Shown: positions 37,205-49,457 of the stretch, piece by piece
Numbering within the stretch: position 1 is the first letter of the stretch
How the letters are laid out: every line of letters starts with the position of its first letter
DNA from: Coleophoma eucalyptorum
Lineage: Eukaryota; Ascomycota; Leotiomycetes; Helotiales; Dermateaceae
Assembly: GCA_026120035.1 (NCBI GenBank)
Contig: JALRME010000010.1
Span: 744,001 to 808,000, forward strand
DNA length: 64,000 nucleotides
Direction: 5' to 3'
The notes under the pieces: generated by a model
The model's database searches: none
Seen by the model: only the letters and a program-made list of their open reading frames with translations
What the model was told of the DNA's origin: nothing
Made by a program: the position numbers and the translations under genes

Positions 37205-37644
37205 ACCTGGCTTCTCATTGTAAAAATTTAGAGAATATCAAAATTGTAAAGCATGATGAAAGCATCTCTATTTCTAAGAATGGCCAAGTAAGTGGCATAT
37301 GATATCGCAGTGGAAATTAGTGAAGATTCGATCATGAAACTACAATGAACCAGTCTTCTTATTGGAACCATGGATTGTTTGACTGTTCTCCGTATTTGAG
37401 TCCAGATATAGCAATAACAAACCGCAGATATCATAATGGTTAACCTTAAAATAACATATGTTCCGAAAATCCTATCCCACATGAACAAAAAGACACACGT
37501 CGAAGAAGAAAACCTTTCCCCCTTCTCACCTATCATAACAAACCGGTCAGTCGTTGAAGCAGACGCTGTTACCATAAATCTTAGCTCTGTTACCATACAG
37601 CCTCCGGCCTTTCTTTGCTGGATTACCCAGACTGAAGATATTTC
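37205..37644. other. convergent intergenic region
   Basis: 440 bp between two converging genes, holding both 3' UTRs. The open frame at 37436-37861 on the + strand mostly shadows the opposite gene. Confidence 0.5.
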
Positions 37645-39215
37645 TCAATCTAAAAAAGTTGCATTTTCATTATCCCGTTTGACTCCCTCTGAATTTCCGG
37701 AGATGGACGCCCTATTGGGTCCTCGAACCCTTTTTGAGATCGTTCGCTCAGGAATACCGTTTGACGATCTTTCCTTCTCTACTTCATCGGCCGCCAGTTT
37801 TGTTTGTGATGCTGATAAAACAACTCCGGGAAAGACTGACTCGTACCCGACTTGGTCATAAGTGTATAGACTCGGAAACACAACCAAAATACCATCACTA
37901 TTCATTGAGTCTTCCTTACTTGTATTCTGATCAATTGGAAGAATGTTCTCAGAAAAGTTTACTTCTCGCCATCGGCAGTCCTCCAGAGCTTTTAGACTAA
38001 TATTTGACTCAAATCTCTCCTTGTGTCGTTGAATTTCTGACCACTCTCGCAGCGTATTCTCCACTAACGGTCTAAGGTCATCACGGAACGTTTCGAAGGT
38101 AGCAGGTTCAACTAGGGCTTGGACAACCAAGCTGACCTCTCTTACCACTGTGTTAATCCTCTGCTCTCCAGCTTGGAAGAGTTTCGGCTCAGCCATCGAA
38201 AGCAACAACCCACGGCATAGGCTTTCCCGCTCAGCGTTGGCCCCAGCTTCTTGAAGAAGAACCTCACGCAACTCTGTATCTTCCTTAAGAACATATGTGG
38301 GAGTAAAGATGTACTGATTTAACGACCGGGCCAGTACAGCTAGAACGGCTGCTATACGCATCTGCTTTGCCGGTTTGCTGTTAGAGCGTGGAATAGGCAT
38401 TTCTTGAGGAAGTTTAGCCCGCTCCCTGAAGTCCTTCCAATCTTCTGGTGTCTTCTAGAATATTAGCTCATTCCAGTGCTGCAGAAATGACTATACCTGG
38501 AGTGTAGATTCATGGAGATCTTTCATGAAACAGGCTGCAACTACTTTGCTCGCAGATTCCCAAAGATTTTCAAACTGTTTGGCACTTTAAGGCCTCAGTA
38601 CGGCTTTCTATCGGCATCTGCTTTGAAAACTCACTATGTGTTCGCATCAGTGGAGTGCAGATGCTTTGTATAACTTCGGAAAAGCGCAAGCTCCTGATTT
38701 TTCTTTTGAAGCTCAAGACTGAGAGTACCTTTCTCTACTTCCACCTTGTTCAGCGATTCTTTCAAGTCCCCGATGGCTTTATTGGCCTGGATTTCCGCTT
38801 TCTTCTTGTTAGTTTCTTCTTTCTTTCGACCTTCGTTCGCTTTATAGAGTTCCTCCTTCAAGGCAAGAAGTTGTTTATCCAAAACCCCTTTCTCACTCTC
38901 GGTCTTTACTAGCGATTTGCCATATTTTGCGGCCAAGTCGCAGTAATTTTTATCGTATTTGTTTTGCGCGTCGTCAAACTGGGTTTGGAGTTCATTGTTC
39001 TCATATCGTAGTTTTTCGACTTCACGTTGCAGAGTTGAGACGCTTGTGATCAATCCTAGGAGATCCTGGAAGCTGTTGGACGCAGCGAGCTCCTGTACAG
39101 ACCCGATAAATTTCTCTACAAGCTGCATAGAAACATATGATTTATGGCCATTGGTGGTTGGTTTCGCGGGAGAGGCGTCGCTATTCGGAACGGCAACTCT
39201 ATCTTGGGACGGCAT
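37645..39215 (-). CDS. coiled-coil protein of fungal accessory type
   Basis: Three exons, complement(37645..38454, 38497..38584, 38635..39215), 492 aa. Donors are GTGAGT and GTATAG, with a CTAAT branch in the second intron, and frames join in phase. After a flexible N-terminus comes a helical start (YVSMQLVEKFIGSVQELAAS), then a long coiled coil (about residues 60-185, with LQREVEKLRYENNELQTQ). The middle exon encodes AKQFENLWESASKVVAACFM. The C-terminal half contains a helical domain with RIAAVLAVLARSLNQYIF and a disordered Ser/Lys tail. It lies tail-to-tail with the zinc-finger protein. I do not recognise a function; a scaffold or regulator is possible. Confidence 0.8.
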
Positions 39216-41221
39216 TGTGTAGACAGAAGGCTTAAGATTTCACAAAGATGATAATTTTACCTAAGAGCATCGCCGAGATTGATTCATCTTTATATCCCCA
39301 TAAACTTGATAGAGTGAAGCAAAATCATACACAGTGATTGCGGATATCTAGGAAACCCGCGCGAGGTTTGCAAAGAAGCGTCCGCAAGCCTTGAGCACTC
39401 CTCCAATATCTAGCAATAGCAATACACCCTCTCCGGCTATCGTATACCTTTGGATGAGACGTGGGACATGGCTGTTCGCCAGCCTTCTCATGTAGAGTGT
39501 TACCATCGTAGAAATCCAACATCCAGCTCATCGTACATATATGATAAAATCACTCAATTTGAACTGCGATGCATGGTAATGCGGATGCCTGCTCCTTGGA
39601 TTTTATTTCCACCAACTAATCCGCGCTCTTCCTTGATCTGCAGTCGCCGAGATATGGAAGTGGTCCAACAATGTTGGTTATTAGCACGTGCCCCATGTCG
39701 TTCTACCACACTCTCGCCCTAAATTATATGCAGCTCTGTCCATATTCGTCAACCAACTTTCGCCTTACGCTGAAATCGAATTTCAGCCTATTAATCTGCA
39801 GCTCATCCCCGCATGAACTGGAGCCTCACAGCTAGGAGCACTTTTTATTGTTGGAATATGTCATCATCGACCGATAAGTGGTTCTATGTTGGCTGGAGCC
39901 TTATTTGTTGGATTGAAGACTACATTACCGCTACAAACTCTATTGCATTGCGGTAGGTATTCACCCTTTTACATTAATATAAATGGTCGGATGAATAACG
40001 TGCATAGGCTTGCTACAATACTAAAATATCACGAGGATAAACCAGAAGGGCTGCTCTTGAAAGGAGAGGCTGGACGTCCTCTTGGATCAGAACCCGGTAT
40101 GCACCATTCATGTGAAAAGTCCACGCAGTAGCAGCGAGCAAATGATCGCACAGGTAGGTACCTTTGGCACATAGTCTCTGTCTCTTTGTCATTTGCATTA
40201 GTGAAGAATCAATGTTCAACATCTATCCAATGATCCAATTTTCGTTCACCAGGACAAATATCTGAGACGATATAATGGCTTGCTAGAAACTCCCAACATA
40301 TAAAACTGTTAGTACAAGGTGATTATACGATTGAAAGTGAAGTGAAGTTCTAATGAACATAGCCAGAATAGCCTCGCTAAATTTTGATAGTCTTGAGTTA
40401 CCTAGAAGTTTAAGATAATAGTATCGTAATGCACTTGTAACTGCTACTAATACAGATAACCTAAAGCATATGGGATAATAACTTGAATAGAGTATTTAGA
40501 CAAGGAAATAATATTACTAAGTAGTAGAACTATACGTAAGAACGAAGAACATATTACAGGTAGCGTGCTTACTAGCGCCTGGCCCTATAGCGGAGCAGAT
40601 ATAGAAGCTGCTTGTATCCAGTCATTCTAGTTCGAAAGTTTTACGAAACACATGATACACCAAACCTACTCTAGCCCAGCTTCTTGGAAGTAAGGTACAA
40701 ATAGTCATCAGAAGGAAGAGTCATGCAGGGAGTTTTATGGTTTCTACACTGAAACAGCAACTGTTCTGTCTCTATATCACATGATACCCCCCTTGACTGC
40801 CTACTTTGTCGAATAGCATTTGAAACTTTTTCGCATTTTATCTAACTTGATTGAGTACCTCTTGTCTTCACAATCGTAACTTTTCTTAAAAAGACGTCAT
40901 TTGTACTTCGTAGTGTGCGAGAGCAACAGTTTCGAAGACTTACCGGTATTGGGAAATCATTTCAAATACATCACGTAAGATTGTTCCATTCGGAATAGTC
41001 GAGTCTGGTATTGTTTATTCTGCTATTTATGGATAGGTTTGTTCTGCTGTCAGTGCTTTTCTGATCAGAATGATCTGCATCAGTTGTAAAAACGAAAAGA
41101 ACGGAAGCAAGTAAACAAGGGCATCTTGTTACACTTCCCGCCATTCCACACACTCCAAAACACCTTCCAAGATCCCTTTGCTTAAACGAATCGCTAACGC
41201 CCGCAATGCATCCATCAACCT
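39216..41221. other. AT-rich intergenic region
   Basis: About 2 kb, AT-rich especially 40.3-41.1 kb. No frame longer than about 90 codons and none with a known motif. Confidence 0.5.
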
Positions 41222-43327
41222 CTATCTACCCATGACACCATTCTGAGCATAAGCGCCCGCGAAATCCAACTGAGAAAGCATGCCATTAACTTGGTCAATT
41301 TCTTTGCTCAAATCAGCCACATTACTACTCAAACTGCTCACTTCGTCGAATTTCCGCCGCTTATTTGCATCAGCAATCATCTCACTGACGAAAAACTTTT
41401 GTTCCTCCAAGACGATAAGACGTTCGCGTAATTCTTTCTCCTCTGCTTCCATGGCCGACACAGCACTGCTGCTACTAACCTGACTTGCTGTATCAAGGTC
41501 ATTGATTCGAATCGCAGCAAGAGCCCCACCATTTCCATTGCTGGTGATGTTATTCCGGAGACTATTGGAACCGTGAGGGGTAGCATGCTTCAAGATCTTA
41601 GGAAGAGTCTTGAGTGGAAGCATATGTATATGGAGGAAATTTGACGATTGTTGGTATATGGATCTCTGTAACTTCATTTGAGTGGGTGACTTTGTAGGCA
41701 GATCTCGTATTCTCTTCGCGGCAAGGTCGTATTTACCGAACGAATCAATAAGCCGTTTTCGGACCTTTGAGGCCTCCGCCAATTGAGCTTGTGATGGCGG
41801 CTTGATCGGGTCCTGCAAAGCAAATAGCAATCGTTGAAAGTTTGGTAACAGCAGCCGAATGCCCTTCTCGAACTGAATGAGGTTTTCGTATGATCTCTGA
41901 TCTGGAGGCTTATGCATAAGCTCTTCCGCAAAGTCCTTCTTGCTGAACACTGTTGCTTTGCAATCTTTACACATCCTAATATCAAGGCTTAAACCCCCTG
42001 AAGATTTTTCTGACAGTACATCAGTCGCTGAGTTTTGTCAACAAGAGAAAAGGGCGTTATGATGCCGCGACTTACTTGCTGCCACGTTCAATCCGATTTC
42101 AGACGAACAGCCTGTCTTCGGATCTGCACAAACCACGCGCCCACATAATCGACAGTGATGCCGCCTGAATGACCATGATCCGAACTCTTGGCGACAGAAT
42201 GGGCATTTCAGGACGTTCGCATCGTCCTCCCACGTTACTATTGACTGTTCCAGCAACTTCCGCTGGGTCTTCTGACCAGGCAAAGACATTAAAGATCCAC
42301 CTCCACCATTCAAATCTTCTGGGGCATTAGCTAGCAGCTGCGTAAGCTTCGTCAATCTTTTCTCCAGGCGGGATATCTCCAGGTATTGTTTATCGACAGT
42401 TTTCCTCCGCATGGCCATGAAATCATTCGTATGGTCCTTCACAAGACCGTTGTGATCGTTGTATCCTTCCCTTGACTTGAAACATGTCTCACAAACTCGG
42501 CACCAAAATCCCCGAACCGGTTCATGTTGTGCTGAGCGAGACAGCTTCATCTGATACATGGTATGATCCTCGCAGAACAGGCGTCCACACTTCCTACAAT
42601 TCACACTCCCATTCACCGCCCCCAATCGTTTCCCGCATGCTGGCTCCGTACACACATCACTGTAGCCAGCCTTTTGCCAATGTGTTCTTGTTACGACCTC
42701 GTCTGGGTCCGGTCGGTATTCTGGAGTGGAGACACGATTTCCAGATATCAAGCTTGGTGGGGCGGAAGATGTCGCTACATCATTGGACTCAAAAACGTCA
42801 AGCCCTTTCAGCTTCTGATTTATTACAGCCAGTGGTTGGAATTTCTTTGCCTTGACAACTTGCTTGTCGAACCAATTCTTGACCTCGTCTTGCTCGACCT
42901 CTGGGAGTTCCTGGTGGTTGTCGTCAAGATGTCTGCTATTTGTTAGAAACTATTAGTGGATAGGTATGCTAATGCAAACCTGTTGAGCTGCAGCAATGTC
43001 ATCTAGAAGGTATCAGTATGTCATCCTAGACGTGCGGGTGTGTCCTACCATCTCCTCGTTACAGATTGGACAGACAAGCTTCGAGCTCGCAGCAGCCACC
43101 GCGCCAACCGCGCCATTCTCTACTGAAACCCTAGAGGCCAGGTCCTGTATATTATCCGGCAAAGGCGATGTTGCTAGCGGTGAAGTAGACGTATGCGACT
43201 CGAGGGACAGCGTACTCTCTGAAGGCGATACCAGACTGGAGCTTCGTTGATGCGCTGGAGGGGCAGGAGGAGCCAGGGACTTCCCACTTCCCAATATCCT
43301 CCCACCTCCCAGCCTTCGACCAGACAT
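41222..43327 (-). CDS. PEP7: FYVE-domain endosomal tether Pep7/Vac1 (rabenosyn-like)
   Basis: This is an effector of endosomal Rab5 and PI3P in Golgi-to-endosome/vacuole transport. Four exons, complement(41222..42027, 42076..42932, 42980..43002, 43049..43327), 654 aa, including a 23-nt exon. The N-terminal C2H2 finger is assembled across exons 1-3: C86-C89 in LVCPICNEEM, with H102 and H107 in NRHLDDNH. A first FYVE-type region has CRKCGRLFCEDH. A second, canonical FYVE has the PI3P-binding FRRHHCRLCGRVVC patch. The final Cys pair, MCKDCK, comes from the last exon. The C-terminus is a helical Rab-binding segment (EEQKFFVSEMIADANKRRKF). Order of domains matches the family. It is divergent from MET8 with a 277-bp gap. 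Confidence 0.92.
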
Positions 43328-43604
43328 ATCGCAAGGTGGGAATGTGAACTGTGTCCTCAGAGCTTCATCCAGCCCGAGATGTTTGTCGTGTCAACCTCTC
43401 CAGGAAGTTGTCGAAGAGCGAGGAGACATGCGAAAGGGAACGGACTAGGCGAGGTTCGATGTGCCTCAGCAAGCGAGGCGCAAGGCTTATCGATGACCGT
43501 CAGAGTGGGGCGTGGCAGAATTCCTGCTCTTATCGGAGGGATGGTGATGTCGTGCTTGCGAAATATTTTGGTCAGCTCCAACTTTTCACCTCCTTGCTCT
43601 CAAC
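43328..43604. promoter_or_regulatory. divergent promoter PEP7/MET8
   Basis: 277 bp between opposite start codons must serve both genes. No specific binding site could be assigned. Confidence 0.5.
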
Positions 43605-44459
43605 ATGGACGACCAAAACTATCCCGAGGTGCAAGGCGGTGGTTCTCTTATATTGGCTTGGCAGATCAGGAATAAAAGAGTTTTAGTGGTTGGCGGAGGA
43701 GAAGTAAGCTCAATTGCTTGTTGCGCTTCATTGCGACTAACATTGTCTAGGTTGCTGCCGGTCGAATCCTGAACGTGCTCAATGCGGATGCGAAAGTCAC
43801 TGTGGTCTCCCCACGAGAAGGATTGAACCCCGAGGTTGCCTATCGAATAGAAAATGGACAGGTTGATTATGTCGATAGGAAGTTTGAACCGTCAGATCTG
43901 GATGATGTGGATATGGTCTTAACCGCTGTGGACGACCCGGAAGCATCAACACAAATATGGAAACTATGCAAGGAAAGGAGGATAGCAGCAAATATTGCAG
44001 ATGTACCGCCGGAATGCGATTTCTATTTTGGTAGTGTACATCGCGACGGGCCTCTGCAAATAATGGTCAGTACGAATGGCAAAGGACCACGACTAGCAAA
44101 TATTATACGGAGACAAATTGCGGGGAATCTTCCGCCAAGACTCGGTGATGCCATAACCAAGGTTGGAAAGCTACGGCAAAAACTGAGAAAGGTTGCGCCA
44201 GGTCCCGAAGAAGGCCCAAAAAGAATGGCCTGGTGAGTAAAAGCACTCTACCAGTCCCGCGGAGATACTGACTAGAGCTAGGATGATCAAAGTGAGCGAT
44301 ACCTACAGCTTGGACGACTTCTGTGAGATGGACGATGAAGATATGGAAGCTCTTCTGGGCTTCTATGGTCCAGATGTAGTACCGAAATTAGATTACTTAC
44401 GAGATATGAGGGGGTTGGGGGCCTTCGATGGTTCTTTTGGGTTTTGTGTCGGCTGTTAG
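43605..44459 (+). CDS. MET8: bifunctional precorrin-2 dehydrogenase/sirohydrochlorin ferrochelatase (Met8)
   Basis: Last two steps of siroheme synthesis: NAD-dependent oxidation of precorrin-2 and iron insertion. Siroheme is needed by sulfite and nitrite reductases. Three exons, join(43605..43703, 43751..44232, 44282..44459), 252 aa. The Rossmann loop spans the first intron: RVLVVGGGE then VAAGRILNVL. VLTAVDDPE closes the NAD fold. IAANIADVPPECDFYFGS holds the conserved Asp region used for both activities. VSTNGKGPRLANIIRRQI is the family's dimerisation and substrate segment. The C-terminus is short, with the helical SLDDFCEMDDEDMEALLGFY. Length is close to yeast Met8. Confidence 0.93.
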
Positions 44460-44966
44460 GCCGTATAGCTAGCTGTACGTTATAAGGAAATGGAGGCGCA
44501 AATTGGAGGTGGGACACTCTTCAACGGAGTATCATAAGATACTGAGGCTGCAAAAGAAATGGAGACAACCATATGTATTATGATGGGCTGTTGACAATAT
44601 GCGGACGCATGATTACTGAGGCAAAGGAATGGAAACTTCAAACTGGACCAGATGATGTTACTTCATAAAAGTCAGTGCTTGAAGGACCGGATCGTCTTCT
44701 TAACCTGTAAGCCCAGTTAGGATTTTAATTTCTAGCATCAAGCAGAATTGTACTCTGCGTCACTTTCAACTGACTTGTACGGCTCTGTACTTTAATTCTC
44801 TCTAACTATTTCCGTGAATTAGATCGCTATTCTAATAGTACGTGGTGTTAAATTGTCTATGATTGTCTAAAGTTTGTTTATAGAGTGGAGATATATGCAG
44901 CTGAATTAAGTTTAGACAATGGACTGAGTGAGTTACTTGGACTAATTTACTTACCTGGAGTGGAAC
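44460..44966. other. intergenic region
   Basis: About 0.5 kb AT-rich convergent spacer containing two 3' UTRs. Nothing else seen. Confidence 0.5.
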
Positions 44967-45755
44967 TTAGAGGTTTGGTGCACCAGGTTCCCTTTTTAAC
45001 AGGAATATATCCGTCTTCCCATCGCCTCTCTCACTATTCTTGGCAATGTCTACATGCAGAACATCTAAAGTACGAAAACCTAATTTTTGGAAGAGCCCGG
45101 CAGAATGTGGTCTTGCTTTTACATATGTAGGCACACCGGCTTCATCAGCGATGCAATTGAAGTGCTCGGTGATCAAAGTCCCTAAGCCCTTTCGCTGATA
45201 TGATGGCAGAACATGTGTTTTATGACGCACTACGAAATCAGCTTGTTGCATGTCTATAGACAGTGGAAAAGAAGGTATTATGCCACAAGAAACTTACTGA
45301 AATGTTTCTCCGGATCATACCCATTCCTCGTTGGCAGATCTATCATGTCACTCGGCCTCGTGGCGAGTGCTTCGGTATTCCATCCAGGTCCAGGTGGTAC
45401 TAGTTTTGACTGATCTTTCTGAGCCGGAATCTCACGGCTGCTATCCACGGACTTTTGAAGTGGTTTCAGCAAAAATCCTAGTGCAACAGTCTTTCTATAG
45501 TTCTGATCAGTCGGTACGTTGTGCAACAGCTCCTACCATTCCATACCCGGTGTCAAGGTCGACAACTTTACGACTTATGAGATTTTCTTTGGTAAAATCG
45601 GCCCTAAACCACTCTGTGACATAAGCCCTCTCGTCCTTATCTGCTGCCGTTCCAACAAGGTTTTTCCAGTACGCATCCTTGTGCATAGCGAGAACGAAAA
45701 TGTCGGCCAAGTCATCTACATCCTCGACCGTAGCAACCTGAACTTCGAACGACAT
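44967..45755 (-). CDS. GNAT family N-acetyltransferase
   Basis: Three exons, complement(44967..45253, 45298..45494, 45547..45755), 230 aa. Introns of 52 and 44 bp (GTATGG..CTATAG, GTAAGT..CTATAG) keep frame. The N-terminal lid (VQVATVEDVDDLADIFVLAM) is followed by DTGKTVALGFLL, a long insertion rich in Pro, and motif A THVLPSYQRKGLGTLITEHF with acetyl-CoA loop QRKGLG. Motif B is ARPHSAGLFQKLGFRTLDVL. The arrangement is that of fungal small-molecule acetyltransferases; the acceptor is unknown. Without both splices only fragments appear, which explains why it could be missed. Confidence 0.85.
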
Positions 45756-47838
45756 TGTAGTTGCTAGATGGCAGAAATTTCGACACCAACTTCTTAGATG
45801 AATCAGAATGGAGAGGTTTCCTTATACCTTAGGACCAGATGCTGACGCCCCACTTGGCAGGCAATTAAGGCATATCTCCGTAGAGGTATAAGAGTCTAAT
45901 CGTCAGCACTAGTTTCATTCCCCTTATCCGATCAATATCAGACGGACACTGTAGCCGAGACAAAAAGCTTGAGTGGGATGCCTCTTGAATGTAGAAGCGT
46001 TGAACCAATTTTCCAAGTATCGTATTTCAAAGACTAGCTAGAGAGATAGAGGAGCGCAGCTAGAAAGCAACATGTACTCGAATGCCATGGTGTTGAGACG
46101 TCCAAACCACTAAAACCCCACGGTGTTATTATATGGAGGTTATCTTTAGGTTGACTGAAAAGAGTGGGAAACCGTATGGTGCCTCAGAAGACGAGGATTA
46201 ATCAAGGTTTCCGTAAGAAGGTCGCAGGCCCAACTCGACAAATCTCACACTCAGTTAGGTAAGAGGTGTTTGGAACGAATCTCATCTTGAAAACCCCACT
46301 TGCGAACTGTGCTTTTGGGTCATAAGCAGGCAACTTGTCGGCTTGGCGATGGTCTTGGCCTCTGGCTTGCACTGCTGCTATTCTAAGTATTGCGCCCTTT
46401 CTTCCATATCGCAGTCACTTGACCTCGGAGGCGCAGAGAAATATTCTAGAAAATAATGAGAAAATGGAATTGCACTGGGACTTGGACACAGTAATAAATA
46501 TCAAAAGCCTGTCTCAAAGAATTAATCGCATCGGCTAAGGTTCATAACGACGATGTATTCGATTGAGAGCTCGGAGTATATCTTGAGAAAGGTCGATGAG
46601 CTGGATTACTGTATCTATATAGCTTATGCCACAAAGGCGTAGCGTTTACAGCCATGTGTCTTTGCCAGGGTAGCATTGACCCAACTGCGCCCACATCCCG
46701 CCAGCCAATCCACGCGCATATGATCCTCCTGTTTGGTAGCTGATTGCAGGTCGAAGCAATACTTGCATTGGCGGGATGGTAATTCCTTCTTCCCGAAGAT
46801 AAGCGGACAAAGTGTCTCCGATATACAGCACGACACACCCTAGCTGTCTGGATTCCAACAGCAGGCTTGAGTAAAGCGATGGGATTTACCAGAAATTAGG
46901 ATCATAAGAGAAGGCGGACAACCTGTTCGACATGTTGTGTCATTTAAAAGACTCACAGCTCTTGCGCCATCGCAATCTCCTCCGCATCCTTCCTCTATCA
47001 TAAGAAACCCAGCAGATCAGCAGCCAGCGGAGCCAATCCCCACGGAAGAGCACCCCACAAAGCTTGATTGTCATAGCGCCACTGTCAAGACCAACAAGCA
47101 TTTAAGCGACCACGCCGATAAGCTTGGTCGAGAGCATTGGACAGCTACACCATGCCACCGTACACCATCGCCTGGAAAAGACGAATTGGTCTCAATATTT
47201 TCTGGTGCGACGATAAGCATTGCTTACTTGATAGGTTCCTAAAAGATTCGTTGCAAGTCCCCTTTCTATGGCGTGTCCCCGGTGGCCTGAACGACTTCCA
47301 TTTACGTTGTACCATGACGCCATACTTGTTACGAGGCCGCTTGGGCATCTCTTTGAACTTCAGTGTAAATAAAGTGAGGGAGCTTGTGAGTGTGCCTTTA
47401 CCTGTGTATTGGAAGTCGAGAACCTGGAGGAGGTATGGAAGAATGAGGCATGTAGGTAGCACGTTGCGTTGTACCCCAGCTGAGGGACTAGCTTTATGTC
47501 ATTCCATGGACATGGGAGGTAATTTGCTTGTGCCCTTGCATATCAATCAACCATGTGTGTGTACAGGCCGGCGCCCAGAGTGTTAGCCTCCGTCATTACT
47601 CAAGGATTGCATGGCTTTTCAGCTCGAGATAAGAATCCCATGAGCTCTTATCTTTCCTCCTTATAAGCTGCCTCGGTACCTCCCTCGTTGCAGTCCCCAA
47701 TCTCAGTTCAGTAGAAATTGATTGAGCTTCGTCGCAGTGTCACTAGAACTGGAAGCTCTCTAAGCCATAGATCGGGTTCTCCAGCTGAGTTCTTGTGATC
47801 GAATCTTCGTACCGACTCACTGAGTTTGAGCAGCGAGT
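45756..47838. other. intergenic region
   Basis: About 2.1 kb. A minus-strand frame at 46646-46858 (GGSYARGLAGGMWAQLGQ) looks protein-like but is short, lacks a family match and has no joining exons, so it may be a relic. A plus-strand frame at 47137-47586 has no recognisable motif. The last 210 bp are the promoter of the ammonium transporter. Confidence 0.4.
47628..47652. promoter_or_regulatory. paired inverted GATA sites
   Basis: GATAAG (47628-47633) and CTTATC (47647-47652), separated by 13 bp, lie about 190-210 bp upstream of the ammonium transporter start. Paired GATA sites of this kind bind AreA/NIT2-type regulators at nitrogen-controlled fungal genes. The sites are seen; their use here is inferred. 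Confidence 0.55.
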
Positions 47839-49457
47839 ATGGGTTCCTACAATGCCTCCGCCGAGGCTGAATGGCTTGACACCGGCGACAATGCCTGGCA
47901 GATGACAGCTGCAACACTGGTGGGGCTACAGAGTATACCAGGACTCATGGTGATGTAAGTGTTCTTTCACCCCCCAATTCTTCAGTGCTGACGGTGTGTA
48001 GGTATGCCGGTATTGTCAAGAGCAAATGGGCCATTAACAGTGCCTTTATGGCCTTCTACGGCTTCTCCGCAACGCTGATAGTATGGGTGTTATGGGCGTA
48101 CAAAACAGCCTTCGGGGTATATATGTTACCATTTGCCGGTCGGCCGGGGCAAGTGGTGACAATCATGCAAGAACTCGGCCAATCCACCCTCCCCAGTGCG
48201 TCACTTTCGCAGAACTTCCCACTCGCCACGATGGTTTATTTCCAGTTTGTTTTCGCTGCCATTACCGTGGTTCTCTTGGCTGGCGCCGTGCTTGGTCGGA
48301 TGAACTTCCTCGCTTGGATGATTTTCGTTCCGCTCTGGATCACCTTCTCATATACCATTGGCGCCTATAGCATTTGGGGCGGTGGGTTCCTCTTTAATTT
48401 GGGCGTTCTTGATTATTCGGGCGGATATGTCATCCATCTTTCTAGTGGTACGGCTGGTTTCGTCGCAGCTCACTGGGTTGGACCCCGACTTGCCGCAGAC
48501 CGCCAAGATTCGAGACCGAACAATATTCTTTGTGTTCTGATCGGCGCTGGTATTCTTTGGATTGGCTGGAACGGATTCAATGGTGGCGACCCATATAGTG
48601 CCTCTGCAGATGCGGGAGTCGCCGTTTTGAACACCAACTTATGTACCGCCATGAGTCTGTTGACATGGACAGCTTGGGACTACCTCTATTACAAGAAGCC
48701 CTCTGTCCTTGGTGCGGTAAATGGCATGGTCACCGGTCTTGTTGGGATCACTCCCGCGGCTGGATTTGTTGCAGGTATGTTCCGATTTATGGATAGAGAG
48801 GAGATAGTAGTCACTGTGCTAACGAGTAAACTACAGGCTGGGGAGCTATCATAATCGGATTCTCAACCGGCACGATTCCATGGCTAACGATGAACATTGC
48901 GGGCAAGAAACTTGCGTACTTCCGCAAAATTGACGACACGCTTGGCATTTTCCATACACATGCCGTTGCAGGCTTTGTTGGGGGCTTCAGCACTGGTCTC
49001 TGGGCAACCATTGAAGGATGTGCGGCCTTTGAAGTCACCAACCCAGGCGGTGCAATTGATGGCAATGGGAGACAAGTATGGTTACAGTAGGTCTCCTCAA
49101 TTTATTTCTTAACAATAACCTTGACATTGGCTAAATTCCCAAAGAATTGTAGGGGCTCTGTTCATCATCGGATGGAACATGGTCTGGACATCGCTTATTC
49201 TGTGCTTCATCAAATACGTCCTGCGAATACCGCTACGCATGTCGGAAGAGGAATTGATCGCTGGCGATTCTATGGTCCACGGCGAAGCAGCATATGTCTT
49301 CGGACCCTGCGAAGCGCATGAACATCTGATGGCAGGACACTACTTGAAAAGGTCCGAGACTGGCCCCCAGGAGCTGAGTGCGGGCGGTGTTACAATAGGG
49401 CAGAATCCTCTGGCCGATAGGGAAAAGAGCAGCCAGGAGATTACAAAGACTGACTGA
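47839..49457 (+). CDS. ammonium transporter, MEP/AMT family
   Basis: Plasma-membrane ammonium uptake. Four exons, join(47839..47954, 48002..48774, 48837..49086, 49145..49457), 483 aa; all junctions are in frame. The N-terminus is extracellular ([20 protein letters not shown]). Eleven hydrophobic segments are expected. Family signatures include [20 protein letters not shown] with the first pore His, and [20 protein letters not shown] with the second. [17 protein letters not shown] lies between. The cytosolic tail [19 protein letters not shown] is the conserved gating segment, and a sequon (NAS) near the N-terminus resembles that of Mep2-type proteins. Upstream GATA sites fit nitrogen regulation. 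Whether it is the sensor-type paralogue cannot be said. Confidence 0.93.

Noticed and set aside
47137..47586. 149-codon + frame before the ammonium transporter
   Set aside because: No recognisable motif, a competing antisense frame, and position within the probable promoter region.
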